Part shown: positions 9,243 through 16,980 of the stretch, in pieces
Position numbering within the stretch: the stretch's first letter is position 1
Layout of the letters: each line of letters begins with the position of its first letter
NCBI GenBank assembly: GCA_945957125.1
Contig: CAMFJT010000016.1
Coordinates: forward strand, 1-47,898
Length of the DNA stretch: 47,898 nt
Direction of reading: 5' to 3'
Source of the DNA: an uncultured Rhodospirillales bacterium
GTDB taxonomy: Bacteria; Pseudomonadota; Alphaproteobacteria; Reyranellales; Reyranellaceae
Program-made: the position numbers and the translations under genes
The notes under the pieces: model-generated
Told to the model about the DNA's origin: nothing
Databases searched by the model: none
What the model saw: only the letters and a program-made list of their open reading frames with translations

Positions 9243-10244
9243 GTGAAACTGACCCGCCGTACCGTCCTTGCCGCCGCCGCCTCCAGCCTCGCCGTTCCGG
9301 CCGTCCCCGCGACCGGGTGGGCGAGCGCCGGCTGGCCGGCCAAGGGCACCATCCGCCTGATCGCCACCTTCCCGCCGGGCGGCACCGCCGACACCATCTC
9401 GCGCATCCTGGCGCCCAAGCTCTCGGCCGCCCTGGGGACCCAGGTGGTGGTCGAGAACAAGCCGGGTGCCGGAGGCACGATCGGCTCGGACCTCGCGGCC
9501 AAGGCTCCCGCCGACGGCTATACGCTGGTGATCTCCCACGCCTCGCCGTTGGGCATTGCGCCTGGAATCTATCCAAAGCTGCCCTACGACGTGGTCAGGG
9601 ACTTCAGCCACATCAGCCTGATCGGCCACACGCCCAACGTCCTGATCGTGCCGGCCGCCTCGCCCTACAAGACGCTGGCCGACTACATCGCCGCCGCCAA
9701 GGCCAAGCCGGACGAGATCGCCTTCGGCAGCTCGGGCATCGGCTCCAACACCCACCTGATGGGCGAGCAGCTCTCGGGGCTGGCCGGCATCAGGCTCAAG
9801 CACGTGCCCTACAAGGGCTCGGCGCCCTCGCTGCAGGACATGCTGGCCGGCGCGATCCCCTCGATGTTCGACCCGATCACGACCAACGTGCCGCACATCA
9901 ACGCCGGCAAGGTGCGGGTGCTGGCGATCAGCTCCGAGAAGCGAATCGCGCTGTATCCCGACATGCCGACCTTCGCCGAGCAGGGCTTCCCGCAGATGAC
10001 GACCTCGACCTGGGTCGGAGTCTCCGGGCCCAGGGGGCTCGCCCCCGAGGTCGTGGCCCGGCTGCATGACGAGCTGCTGAAGGCCTACCAGGCACCCGAT
10101 GTCGTCGAGCGGTTCAAGGAGGTCGTTCTGCTGCCCGAGGACAAGCCGATGACGCCGGCGGAGTACGCCAGGTTCGTCGGCGACTTCGCCGCGATCTGGA
10201 CGAAGGTCAGCAAGGGCGCCGGCATCTCGCTCGAGCTCGGCTGA
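9243..10244 (+). CDS. Tripartite tricarboxylate transporter (Bug) solute-binding protein
   Basis: This 333-residue periplasmic binding protein is of the TctC/Bug family, whose members bind carboxylates, aromatic acids and other organic anions for TctAB permeases. It begins at a GTG with an AGGGAG site nine bases upstream. A twin-arginine-like signal (KLTRRTVLAAAASS) leads to the mature start WPAKGTIRLIATFPPGGTAD. Family motifs follow: VVENKPGAGGTIGSDLAAKAP-type loop, NTHLMGE, VPYKGSAPSLQDMLAG. No TctA or TctB gene is nearby, as is usual for the expanded Bug set of such genomes. It is divergent from the protease gene (90 bases between starts). Ligand unknown. Confidence 0.92.
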   Translation: MKLTRRTVLAAAASSLAVPAVPATGWASAGWPAKGTIRLIATFPPGGTADTISRILAPKLSAALGTQVVVENKPGAGGTIGSDLAAKAPADGYTLVISHASPLGIAPGIYPKLPYDVVRDFSHISLIGHTPNVLIVPAASPYKTLADYIAAAKAKPDEIAFGSSGIGSNTHLMGEQLSGLAGIRLKHVPYKGSAPSLQDMLAGAIPSMFDPITTNVPHINAGKVRVLAISSEKRIALYPDMPTFAEQGFPQMTTSTWVGVSGPRGLAPEVVARLHDELLKAYQAPDVVERFKEVVLLPEDKPMTPAEYARFVGDFAAIWTKVSKGAGISLELG

Positions 10245-10257
10245 CTCCTCGCCGTTC

Positions 10258-12558
10258 CTAGCCGCAGCGCGAATAGCCGCAGCTGAGACAGATGTCGCAG
10301 CCTTCCTGATGGGACAAGGCTGCGGCGCCGCAGTTTGGGCATTGGCCGAGCTTGCCGCCCGATGCTTCGGACGGCCCGCCAGCGCCGGCGGCGAGCTTCA
10401 ATCGCTGCTCGGCGGCTTCAGCGATGCGCGGCGAATCGGCGACGTTGAGAAACCCGGTCTCGATCAGGTGGCGTTCGATCACGCCACCGATGGCGGCCAG
10501 CAGCGAGGGCACATAGCGGCCCTCCATCCACTGCCCGCCGCGCGGATCGAACACCGCCTTCAGCTCCTCGACGACGAACGACACGTCGCCGCCGCGACGG
10601 AACACCGCCGAGATCATGCGGGTCAGCGCCACCGTCCAGGCGTAATGCTCCATGTTCTTGGAGTTGATGAAGATCTCGAACGGCCGGCAGCGGCCGTCCT
10701 GCATCACGTCGTTGATCGTGATGTAGATGGCGTGGTCGCTACCCGGCCATTTGATCTTGTAGGTCCGGCCCGGCAGATCCTCCGGCCGGTCGAGCGGCTG
10801 GGCGATGTAGACGACGCTGTCCTTGGCCTCGAACGGCACCACCGCCTGCGCCGGCCGCGCCGGCTCGGCCGGCTTGACCTCGAGCACCGCACCGGTCACG
10901 TCGTTCGGCCGGTAGGTCGTGCAGCCCTTGCAGCCGTCGGCATAGGCCTGCTCGTAGACATGCTTGAACGCCTCGAAGGAGATGTCCTTCGGCAGGTTGA
11001 TGGTCTTGGAGATCGAGCTGTCGACGTAGTCCTGGGCGGCGGCCTGCATGGCGAGATGGTCGGCCGGGGTGAGCGTCTGGGCATCGACGAAGACGTCGGC
11101 CGGCGGCTCGGCCGAGCCCTTGAGGCTGCGCCACAGGCGGAAGGCGTGATCGTCGACGCTCTCCTCGCTGCGCGAACCGTCGGGCTGCAGCACATGGCGG
11201 ACATGGCCGAAGGCGAAGACCGGCTCGATGCCCGACGAGACGTTGTCGGCCAGCAGCGAGATCGTCCCGGTCGGCGCGATCGAGTTCAGCAGCGCATTGC
11301 GGATTCCGTAGCGGCCGATCGATTCGCGAACGTCGTCCGGCAGGGCTTTGACCGTGTCACCGGAAAGATAGCGCGCCCGGTCATAGAGCGGGAAGCTTCC
11401 CTTCTCCGCCGCGATGTCGCTCGAGGCGAGATAGGACAGGCGCTGCACGGCGCCCAGCCAGTCGCGCGTCAGCCGTACCGCTTCCGCCGAGCCGTAGCGC
11501 ACGCCGCAGAGGATCAGCGCGTCGGCGAGGCCGGTGACGCCGAGCCCGATGCGCCGCTTGGCCTTCGCCTCCTCGGCCTGCTGCGGCAGGGGGAAACGCG
11601 ACACGTCGATGACGTTGTCGAGCATGCGCACGGCAAGCGGCACCAGCCGCTCCAGCGCCTCCTTGTCGAGCGCGGCCTGCGGGGTGAAGGGGTCCTTCAC
11701 CAGAGTGGCGAGATTGATCGAGCCCAGCAGGCAGGCGCCATAGGGCGGCAACGGCTGCTCGCCGCAAGGGTTGGTCGCCTGGATCGACTCGCAGTAATGC
11801 AGGTTGTTCCGCCGGTTGACCCGGTCGATGAAGATCACGCCCGGCTCGGCGCAATCGTAGGTCGCGCGCATGATGCGCTCCCACAGCGCGCGGGCCTTCA
11901 CCGTCTTGAAGACCTTGCCGCCGAACACGAGGTTCCAGTCGGCGTCGTCCTTCACCGCCGCCATGAAGGCGTCGGTGACCAGCACCGAGACGTTGAACAT
12001 GCGCAGCCGCTTGGGATCGCGCTTGGCATCGACGAAGGCCTCGATATCGGGATGGTCGCAGCGCAGCGTTGCCATCATCGCGCCGCGCCGGCTGCCGGCG
12101 CTCATGATGGTGCGGCACATCGCGTCCCACACGTCCATGAAAGAGAGCGGGCCGGAGGCGTCGGCGCCGACGCCCAGCACCGGCGCTCCCATCGGCCGCA
12201 GGGTCGAGAAATCATGGCCGATGCCGCCGCCCTGCTGCATGGTGAGCGCGGCTTCCTTCACGTTCTGGAAGATGCCCGCCATGTCGTCGGGGATCGTGCC
12301 CATGACGAAGCAGTTGAACAGCGTGACGGTGCGGCCGGTGCCGGCGCCGGCGATCACCCGCCCGGCCGGCAGGAACTTGAAGCCCTCCAGCGCCTCGTGG
12401 AAGCGGCCGGCCCAGCTCTCGGGATCGCGCTCCGGCGCGGCGAGCGCACGGGCGATGCGCCACCACGTGCCGTCGAGATCGGCATCGCCACCCCCGGAGG
12501 GATCGCGAAAACGGTACTTCATGTCCCAGATACGTTGGGAGATCGGCGCCCAGTCCAT
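10258..12558 (-). CDS. nrdJ: Adenosylcobalamin-dependent (class II) ribonucleoside-diphosphate reductase
   Basis: This 766-residue enzyme reduces ribonucleotides to deoxyribonucleotides using a radical made from adenosylcobalamin, so it works with or without oxygen. Class II features visible are MQQGGGIGHDFSTLRP near residue 110, NPCGEQPLPPYGAC near 259, APTGTISLLADN in the barrel core, and a C-terminal CPNCG...CDICLSCGYSRC cysteine tail of two CxxC pairs for reduction or zinc binding. There is no small radical subunit (nrdB) nearby, consistent with class II. The start at 12558 has only a GCAGG directly before it; an in-frame ATG 13 codons later is an alternative. It lies 54 bases after plsC on the same strand. 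No cobalamin riboswitch is visible in that short gap. Confidence 0.94.
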   Translation of the reverse strand: MDWAPISQRIWDMKYRFRDPSGGGDADLDGTWWRIARALAAPERDPESWAGRFHEALEGFKFLPAGRVIAGAGTGRTVTLFNCFVMGTIPDDMAGIFQNVKEAALTMQQGGGIGHDFSTLRPMGAPVLGVGADASGPLSFMDVWDAMCRTIMSAGSRRGAMMATLRCDHPDIEAFVDAKRDPKRLRMFNVSVLVTDAFMAAVKDDADWNLVFGGKVFKTVKARALWERIMRATYDCAEPGVIFIDRVNRRNNLHYCESIQATNPCGEQPLPPYGACLLGSINLATLVKDPFTPQAALDKEALERLVPLAVRMLDNVIDVSRFPLPQQAEEAKAKRRIGLGVTGLADALILCGVRYGSAEAVRLTRDWLGAVQRLSYLASSDIAAEKGSFPLYDRARYLSGDTVKALPDDVRESIGRYGIRNALLNSIAPTGTISLLADNVSSGIEPVFAFGHVRHVLQPDGSRSEESVDDHAFRLWRSLKGSAEPPADVFVDAQTLTPADHLAMQAAAQDYVDSSISKTINLPKDISFEAFKHVYEQAYADGCKGCTTYRPNDVTGAVLEVKPAEPARPAQAVVPFEAKDSVVYIAQPLDRPEDLPGRTYKIKWPGSDHAIYITINDVMQDGRCRPFEIFINSKNMEHYAWTVALTRMISAVFRRGGDVSFVVEELKAVFDPRGGQWMEGRYVPSLLAAIGGVIERHLIETGFLNVADSPRIAEAAEQRLKLAAGAGGPSEASGGKLGQCPNCGAAALSHQEGCDICLSCGYSRCG

Positions 12559-12612
12559 CCTGCAAAAATACGCAGGAATGGGGATATCAACAAGAGAGGG
12601 TTCTTTTTTTGT

Positions 12613-13332
12613 TCACAAGCCGGACAGGCGCGCCGTGGCGCTCTCGATCCTGTCCGTCAGGGTCTCCATGAAGGCCTCGCGGCGCAGGCCGGGCGCGATC
12701 GGCGGTAGCACCTCGAGAGTAATCGTGCCGGGCCGCTTGATCCACTTGCGGCGGCCCCAGAACAGGCCCGAATTGAGCGCCATCGGCACCACCGGGACGC
12801 CGAGCTGTCGGTAGAGCGCGGCCGTGCCGACCTGGTAGGGACGCCGGTCGCCGGGCGCCACGCGCGTGCCCTCCGGGAAGATCACGATCGAGCGGCCATC
12901 GGCAAGCGCCGCCTTGGCCTGCTTGACCAGCCCGCGCAGGGCGGCGCCGCCATCGCCCCGAGCGACCGCGATATTGCCGGCCCGGGCCATCGCCCAGCCG
13001 ACGATCGGTATGAACAGGAGCTCACGCTTGAGGACGATGGCGATGTCGGGAAACAGGAGCGTGAAGGCCAGCGTCTCCCAGGTCGACTGGTGCTTGCAGG
13101 CGATGATGACCGGCCCGGCCGGCTGGTTCTCCCGTCCGGTCACCCGATGCGTCAGCCCGCAGGTGACGCGCAGCCACCACAGCACGAACGTGATCCACGA
13201 ACGCGCCCATGCGACCACCACGCGGCGCGGTGCCAGTAGAAGCGGCGCGCCGGCCAGGGCGAACAGCACCGATCCCAGGTACCAGCCGACATTGAAGGCG
13301 AGCGAACGCAGCCAGAGACCGGAGCTTCTCAT
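12613..13332 (-). CDS. plsC: 1-acyl-sn-glycerol-3-phosphate acyltransferase
   Basis: This 239-residue membrane-associated acyltransferase adds the second acyl chain to lysophosphatidic acid in phospholipid synthesis. There are hydrophobic segments near residues 8-32 and 40-60. The acyltransferase block carries CKHQSTWE, a His-x4-Glu variant of the usual HX4D, and FPEGTRVAPGDR, the second family motif that binds glycerol phosphate. The Glu variant occurs in known proteobacterial members as far as I recall. The gene precedes nrdJ and is divergent from the zinc-ribbon gene, with 74 bases between starts. Confidence 0.93.
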   Translation of the reverse strand: MRSSGLWLRSLAFNVGWYLGSVLFALAGAPLLLAPRRVVVAWARSWITFVLWWLRVTCGLTHRVTGRENQPAGPVIIACKHQSTWETLAFTLLFPDIAIVLKRELLFIPIVGWAMARAGNIAVARGDGGAALRGLVKQAKAALADGRSIVIFPEGTRVAPGDRRPYQVGTAALYRQLGVPVVPMALNSGLFWGRRKWIKRPGTITLEVLPPIAPGLRREAFMETLTDRIESATARLSGL

Positions 13333-13406
13333 GCTTGTCGGGCCAGTATTAGTGGCTTAATGTTCGACATCAAGCTCATCTGGTGGGGACTCCGTTTCCG
13401 TTAGCC

Positions 13407-14264
13407 ATGGTTGTCACCTGTCCCAATTGCGGATCGCGCTACGCCGTCGATCCCCTGGCGATCGGTCCGGCCGGGCGCACGGTGCAGTGTGCCCGCTGCG
13501 ATCATCGCTGGTTCCAGAAGATGGAAGGCGCCGCGCCGCTGCCCGACGTGGTGATCCGTCCGACGAGCGCCGGCGCCTCATCCGCCCTGCCCGCCGTGAT
13601 CCCGCCCCGGCACAACGTCGCCTGGCGCCGGGTGATCGCCATCGCCGCCGTCATCGTGATCCTGGTGGCCGCTACCCTTTTCGCCTTCCGCCGCGAGATC
13701 GTCTCCATGATCTCATACGAGGCACGCGCCTCGACGCCAGTCCAGGTCGCCGCCGCGCCGCCCCCCGTTCCGACGGCCGCACCGGCTGCGGCGTCGGCCC
13801 CAGCGCCGGAATCGCCGCCGGCGTCCCCCGCGCCGGCTGCAGCGTCCCCCGCGGCGCCGACGCGCACCTCCGCGGCTCCGACCGCACCCCCCGCACCGCC
13901 TTCGGTGGTCCGTGCCACCTCCGGCAGCAACAACAGCCTGGGTCCAGGTCCGTCACCGCGTCCTGCGCGCCCCTCCCAGACCGAGGCCGCTGCCCGCCCC
14001 AATATCGAAGTCGATCTTGCATCCAGCAAGATCGACTTCGTCGACGGTCGCTACGTGGTGCGCGGGCAGCTCGTGAACAACGGTAAGGCGGCCGGCTCGA
14101 CGACCCTCCTGCGCCTCACCTTCAAGAAGAATGACGACGTGCTGGGCGAGCGTTCCTTCCCCATGGTCGAGGGCCCGCTACCGCCAGGTGGCCGCACCAG
14201 CTTCAGCCAGACCCTCGACGACCCGCCGTCGGGTACGACCGACATCGTGCCGGTCGTCGAATGA
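13407..14264 (+). CDS. MJ0042-type zinc-ribbon membrane protein with DUF3426-like C-terminus
   Basis: This 285-residue protein begins with a zinc ribbon (Cys5, Cys8, Cys28, Cys31 in TCPNC...QCARC). One membrane helix follows (about 74-95), then a long Ala/Pro-rich linker, and a C-terminal beta-rich domain (about 195-285) with VRGQLVNNGK, as in DUF3426/FxLYD proteins that sit outside the membrane. The ATG at 13407 was chosen because it puts the first Cys at position 5; an in-frame GTG 24 bases upstream is possible. The coding sequence includes a perfect 15-base-arm hairpin at 14006-14040. The stop overlaps the next start (ATGA), so hpt is translationally coupled. Role unknown. Confidence 0.85.
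   Translation: MVVTCPNCGSRYAVDPLAIGPAGRTVQCARCDHRWFQKMEGAAPLPDVVIRPTSAGASSALPAVIPPRHNVAWRRVIAIAAVIVILVAATLFAFRREIVSMISYEARASTPVQVAAAPPPVPTAAPAAASAPAPESPPASPAPAAASPAAPTRTSAAPTAPPAPPSVVRATSGSNNSLGPGPSPRPARPSQTEAAARPNIEVDLASSKIDFVDGRYVVRGQLVNNGKAAGSTTLLRLTFKKNDDVLGERSFPMVEGPLPPGGRTSFSQTLDDPPSGTTDIVPVVE
14006..14040. repeat. Perfect intragenic hairpin inside the zinc-ribbon gene
   Basis: CGAAGTCGATCTTGC (14006-14020) and its exact reverse complement (14026-14040) are separated by five bases. It lies at the junction between the Pro/Ala linker and the C-terminal domain of the zinc-ribbon protein and encodes EVDLASSKIDF. No U-tract follows, so it is not a standard terminator. Confidence 0.85.
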
Positions 14265-14815
14265 GTGAGCCGATGCCTGACCGTCCCACCGTTTCCATCC
14301 GCTTCTCCGCCGCCGAGATCGCCACCCGCGTCGATGAGATGGCCATCGAGCTGGCCGAGAAGCTGCCGCCCGATACGCTGGTTGTCTCGGTCCTGAAAGG
14401 CAGCTTCGTCTTCGCAGCGGACCTGATCCGCGCTCTGAGCCATGCCGGGGCCAACTGGTCGATGGATTTCCTGACACTGTCAAGCTACGGCACCGGCACG
14501 CAGACGACCGGCAGCGTGCGGATCGTGCGTGACATCGTCGACGACGTGCGCGGACGCGACGTGCTGCTGGTCGACGACATCCTCGAATCGGGCTTCACGC
14601 TCAGCTTCGCCAAGAAGCTGTTGACGGATCGCGGCGCCAATCGCGTCTGGATCTGCACGTTGCTCGACAAGCCCGAACGTCGCCGCGTGGCGCTCGAGGC
14701 CGACTTCACAGGCTTCCAGGCCGGCGACGAGTTCCTGGTCGGCTACGGCCTCGACTGGGCCCACCGCTTCCGCGGCCTGCCCTATATCGGCGTGGTGGAG
14801 AAGCCGGCCGCTTGA
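14261..14815 (+). CDS. hpt: Hypoxanthine phosphoribosyltransferase
   Basis: This 184-residue purine-salvage enzyme converts hypoxanthine (often also guanine) and PRPP to the nucleotide. The PRPP-binding motif VLLVDDILESG is at about residues 101-111. The N-terminal VSVLKGSFVFAADL and the flexible-loop SSYGTGTQTTG are typical. A VGYGLDWAHRFRGLPYIG block near the C-terminus is the HPRT-type base-contact region. It starts within the stop of the zinc-ribbon gene (ATGA overlap). Length is normal for the family. Confidence 0.95.
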   Translation: MSEPMPDRPTVSIRFSAAEIATRVDEMAIELAEKLPPDTLVVSVLKGSFVFAADLIRALSHAGANWSMDFLTLSSYGTGTQTTGSVRIVRDIVDDVRGRDVLLVDDILESGFTLSFAKKLLTDRGANRVWICTLLDKPERRRVALEADFTGFQAGDEFLVGYGLDWAHRFRGLPYIGVVEKPAA

Positions 14816-14832
14816 GCGCACCGGCTCATTAC

Positions 14833-14905
14833 GCTGGGAGTCTGTGAACTTTTCTGCGTCCAGGGGATCTTCTGCTGGGCGTGTCTGGACAGCCGCGCTC
14901 CCAGC
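14833..14905. repeat. Degenerate copy of the GCTGGGAG palindrome
   Basis: It begins GCTGGGAG and ends CTCCCAGC, as the intact element at 45627-45707 does. The right end shares TCTGGA(C/G)AGCCGCGCTCCCAGC with it, but the inner left arm has decayed. It lies 17 bases after the hpt stop. Confidence 0.65.
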
Positions 14906-15033
14906 CACGAGGACTCGGCGAGGAGTCGCGACGGCGCCGACCTCATCCGCCCGTTCCTTTATCCGCAATCAGAAGCCGAGAGCGGCGTTGCCGTCGGAGC
15001 AAAGGTCGGTGTTAGCCGAATTCCTTCCTTCGA

Positions 15034-15483
15034 CTACAGATGCACGAGGACTTTGCGAAGCGGAAGGCCCAGCGCGTCTGATAGCGCTCGCTCCTGTTCG
15101 GCGGTCGTATCGCCTATGTTCGGGTTCATGGCTTCGAGGACAAAGCGGCCGAATGCCGCCGGCCAGATGTAGTGAAGATCGTTGAGCGAGGTCTGCAAAC
15201 CGCAGCAGGGTGTCTCAACCACCAGATCGCCGAACGACTGTTTGACGGCACGGTGCATGACGCCTATCCACCAAGGCTCGACATTCGCTCCACAGGCAGG
15301 GCATCGAACCCCGGACCAATTTCCAATTGGATCGAAGAACTCTGTGTGCTGCTTGAATTCCGCGACGACTTCATCGGCCTCGGGAGCATAGGACTTGAAT
15401 AGCTGAACCGCCCGGTCCGCCGCTTCCCTTGTCGGTTGGGCCAACGGATCGGCGGGCACGAACTGTATCCAGTTGTCAGACAT
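15034..15483 (-). CDS. Small zinc-ribbon protein of unknown function
   Basis: I do not recognise this 149-residue protein. It contains CPAC at about residue 61 and ETPCCGL about 30 residues later, which together look like a four-Cys zinc site. Trp, His and aromatic residues in between (EPWWIGVMHRAV) suggest a compact fold. The N-terminus reads MSDNWIQFVPADP. No signal peptide or membrane segment is present. Its Shine-Dalgarno GAGG overlaps the stop of the upstream kinase gene, and its ATG is five bases past that stop, so it is translationally coupled to the signalling operon. That suggests, but does not prove, a part in signalling. Confidence 0.7.
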   Translation of the reverse strand: MSDNWIQFVPADPLAQPTREAADRAVQLFKSYAPEADEVVAEFKQHTEFFDPIGNWSGVRCPACGANVEPWWIGVMHRAVKQSFGDLVVETPCCGLQTSLNDLHYIWPAAFGRFVLEAMNPNIGDTTAEQERALSDALGLPLRKVLVHL

Positions 15484-15488
15484 TATCC

Positions 15489-16538
15489 TCAGATCCGGAA
15501 TTTGAAGACCGCGTGGGTTCCCTTGGGGACGGGCGCATAGTCGACTGTCGTCTGGAGGTTGCTGGCCATCGCGGTGATGACGCGGGTGCCGAGACCGGTG
15601 CCCTGGGTTGCGCCGGAGCCCTTCCAGCCGACGCCGTCGTCCTCGACCGCAATGGTCAGCAGGCCGTCGGTCGAACGCCGCAGGACGACGCGGATCTCGC
15701 CATGGCTGCCCTCCGGGTAGGCGTACTTGTAGGCATTGGTCATCAGCTCGGTGACGATCACGCCGATCGACACCGCCTTGTCGGTCGGCACGCGTACGTC
15801 GGCGTCGGCCTGCAGCACGACGACGTTCTTCTTGTCGGCGACGTTGATCGCCGCGCTCAGCTCGTCGACCAGGCTCATCAGGTAGGAGCCGAGCTCGACC
15901 ACACGCACGTCCGACGATGTATAGAGCCGGCGATGGATGCCGGCGACCGCCATGATGCGGGCCTGCATCTCGAGCAGGGCGCTGCGGGCGGCGGAATCGG
16001 CCACGGCATTGGCCTGCAGCCGGGCCAGCGACGCCACCAGGGCCAACGAATTGGCCACACGATGATTGACCTCGTGCAAGAGCAGCTCGGCGCGGTCCTT
16101 GGCTTCGCGGATCGCGCGCTGCGCCTCCTCGGCTTCGCGCTTCATGCGGACCTGGGCGAGGGCCGACTGGATGGCCTCCGCCAGCAGCTCGCGGAAGTGG
16201 CCCTGCACATCCTTCCAGACATAGTCGGCGGCGCCGGCCTTGAGCGCCGCCACCGCGACACGTGCATCCTCCGAGCCGGTGACGTAGATCACGGGCGTGT
16301 CGCCCGCGACCCGCCGCAGCCGCGGCATCACGTCGAGGCCGGTCTCGCTGGCGAGATTGTGGTCGAGTGCGATGGCGTCAAAGGCCTCGCGCGCAAGCCG
16401 TGCGAGGCCCGCCTCGCCGTCCGGCACGTGCGCCACGGCGATGCCGCGCGGCGCCAACGCCCGCTCCACCAGCCGGCCGATACCGGGATCGTCGTCGATA
16501 TAGAGGACGCGCACGAGCGGCATGTCGGTCGGCGCCAT
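15489..16538 (-). CDS. Hybrid REC plus HisKA_2 histidine kinase
   Basis: This 349-residue protein has a receiver domain (about 8-125; acidic pocket IDDDP, probable phospho-Asp in IALDHNL). A short coiled coil follows, then a HisKA_2 phosphoacceptor region with LLHEVNHRVANSL (His near 155), and a HATPase domain with TELMTNAYKYAYPEG (N box), VEDDGVG (G1) and GTGLGTRVI (G2). HisKA_2 kinases (HWE-like) are common in alphaproteobacterial light, stress and general-stress signalling. Having the receiver at the N-terminus of the kinase means it can be controlled by an upstream kinase, probably the one at 16977. The start is one base after the stop of the response regulator gene. Confidence 0.9.
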   Translation of the reverse strand: MAPTDMPLVRVLYIDDDPGIGRLVERALAPRGIAVAHVPDGEAGLARLAREAFDAIALDHNLASETGLDVMPRLRRVAGDTPVIYVTGSEDARVAVAALKAGAADYVWKDVQGHFRELLAEAIQSALAQVRMKREAEEAQRAIREAKDRAELLLHEVNHRVANSLALVASLARLQANAVADSAARSALLEMQARIMAVAGIHRRLYTSSDVRVVELGSYLMSLVDELSAAINVADKKNVVVLQADADVRVPTDKAVSIGVIVTELMTNAYKYAYPEGSHGEIRVVLRRSTDGLLTIAVEDDGVGWKGSGATQGTGLGTRVITAMASNLQTTVDYAPVPKGTHAVFKFRI

Positions 16539-16539
16539 A

Positions 16540-16980
16540 TCAGTCCGTGACCGGCACCTGCATCACCGACAGGAACAGGCCGAGCTGCTGGATCGCGTTG
16601 GCGAAGCTCTCGTAGTTGACCGGCTTGGTGATGTAGACGTTGGCGCCGAGATCGTAGCAGCGCTTGATCTCGCGCTCGTCGTCGGTGGTGGTGAGGATGA
16701 TCACCGGCGAGCGCTTGGTGTGCACGTTCGACTTCACCTTCGCCAGGATGTCGACGCCGGTCATATCCGGCAGGTTGAGGTCGAGCAGGATCAGCATCGA
16801 GCGGCTGGCGCTCTCCTCGCCCGAGCCGTCGGCGCCGAGCAGGTAGTTGAGACCGTCGGTGCCGTTGCGGAACGACGTGATCGCGTTGTTGACGCCGGCG
16901 CGGCGGATGTTGCGTTCGATCAGCCGTGCGTGGCCCTCGTCATCCTCGATCATCACGATCGACACGGGACGTGCGTTCAT
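16540..16980 (-). CDS. Single-domain response regulator (Rcp1-like)
   Basis: This 146-residue receiver domain has no output domain. IEDDEGHARLIERNI carries the acidic residues, LILLDLNLPDMTG the phospho-Asp (about residue 69), and VIILTTTDDEREI plus YITKPVNYESF the switch Thr and conserved Lys. The extended loop between strands 3 and 4 (NLPDMTGVDILAKVKSN) fits the Rcp1 type that pairs with phytochrome-like or CHASE3 kinases. Its ATG overlaps the kinase stop by four bases. It probably shuttles phosphate between the two kinases of the operon. Confidence 0.93.
   Translation of the reverse strand: MNARPVSIVMIEDDEGHARLIERNIRRAGVNNAITSFRNGTDGLNYLLGADGSGEESASRSMLILLDLNLPDMTGVDILAKVKSNVHTKRSPVIILTTTDDEREIKRCYDLGANVYITKPVNYESFANAIQQLGLFLSVMQVPVTD

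Noticed and set aside
10309-12708. 799-residue open frame opposite nrdJ and plsC
   Set aside because: The product is an Arg/His/Leu-rich string typical of antisense high-GC frames, with no motif. The same holds for the long antisense frames at 22527-24068, 31496-33082 and 44439-46919.
12613-13332. PlsC with HX4E in place of HX4D as a possible dead enzyme
   Set aside because: The HQSTWE form is, to my knowledge, a normal variant in proteobacterial PlsC proteins, and the FPEGTR motif is intact.
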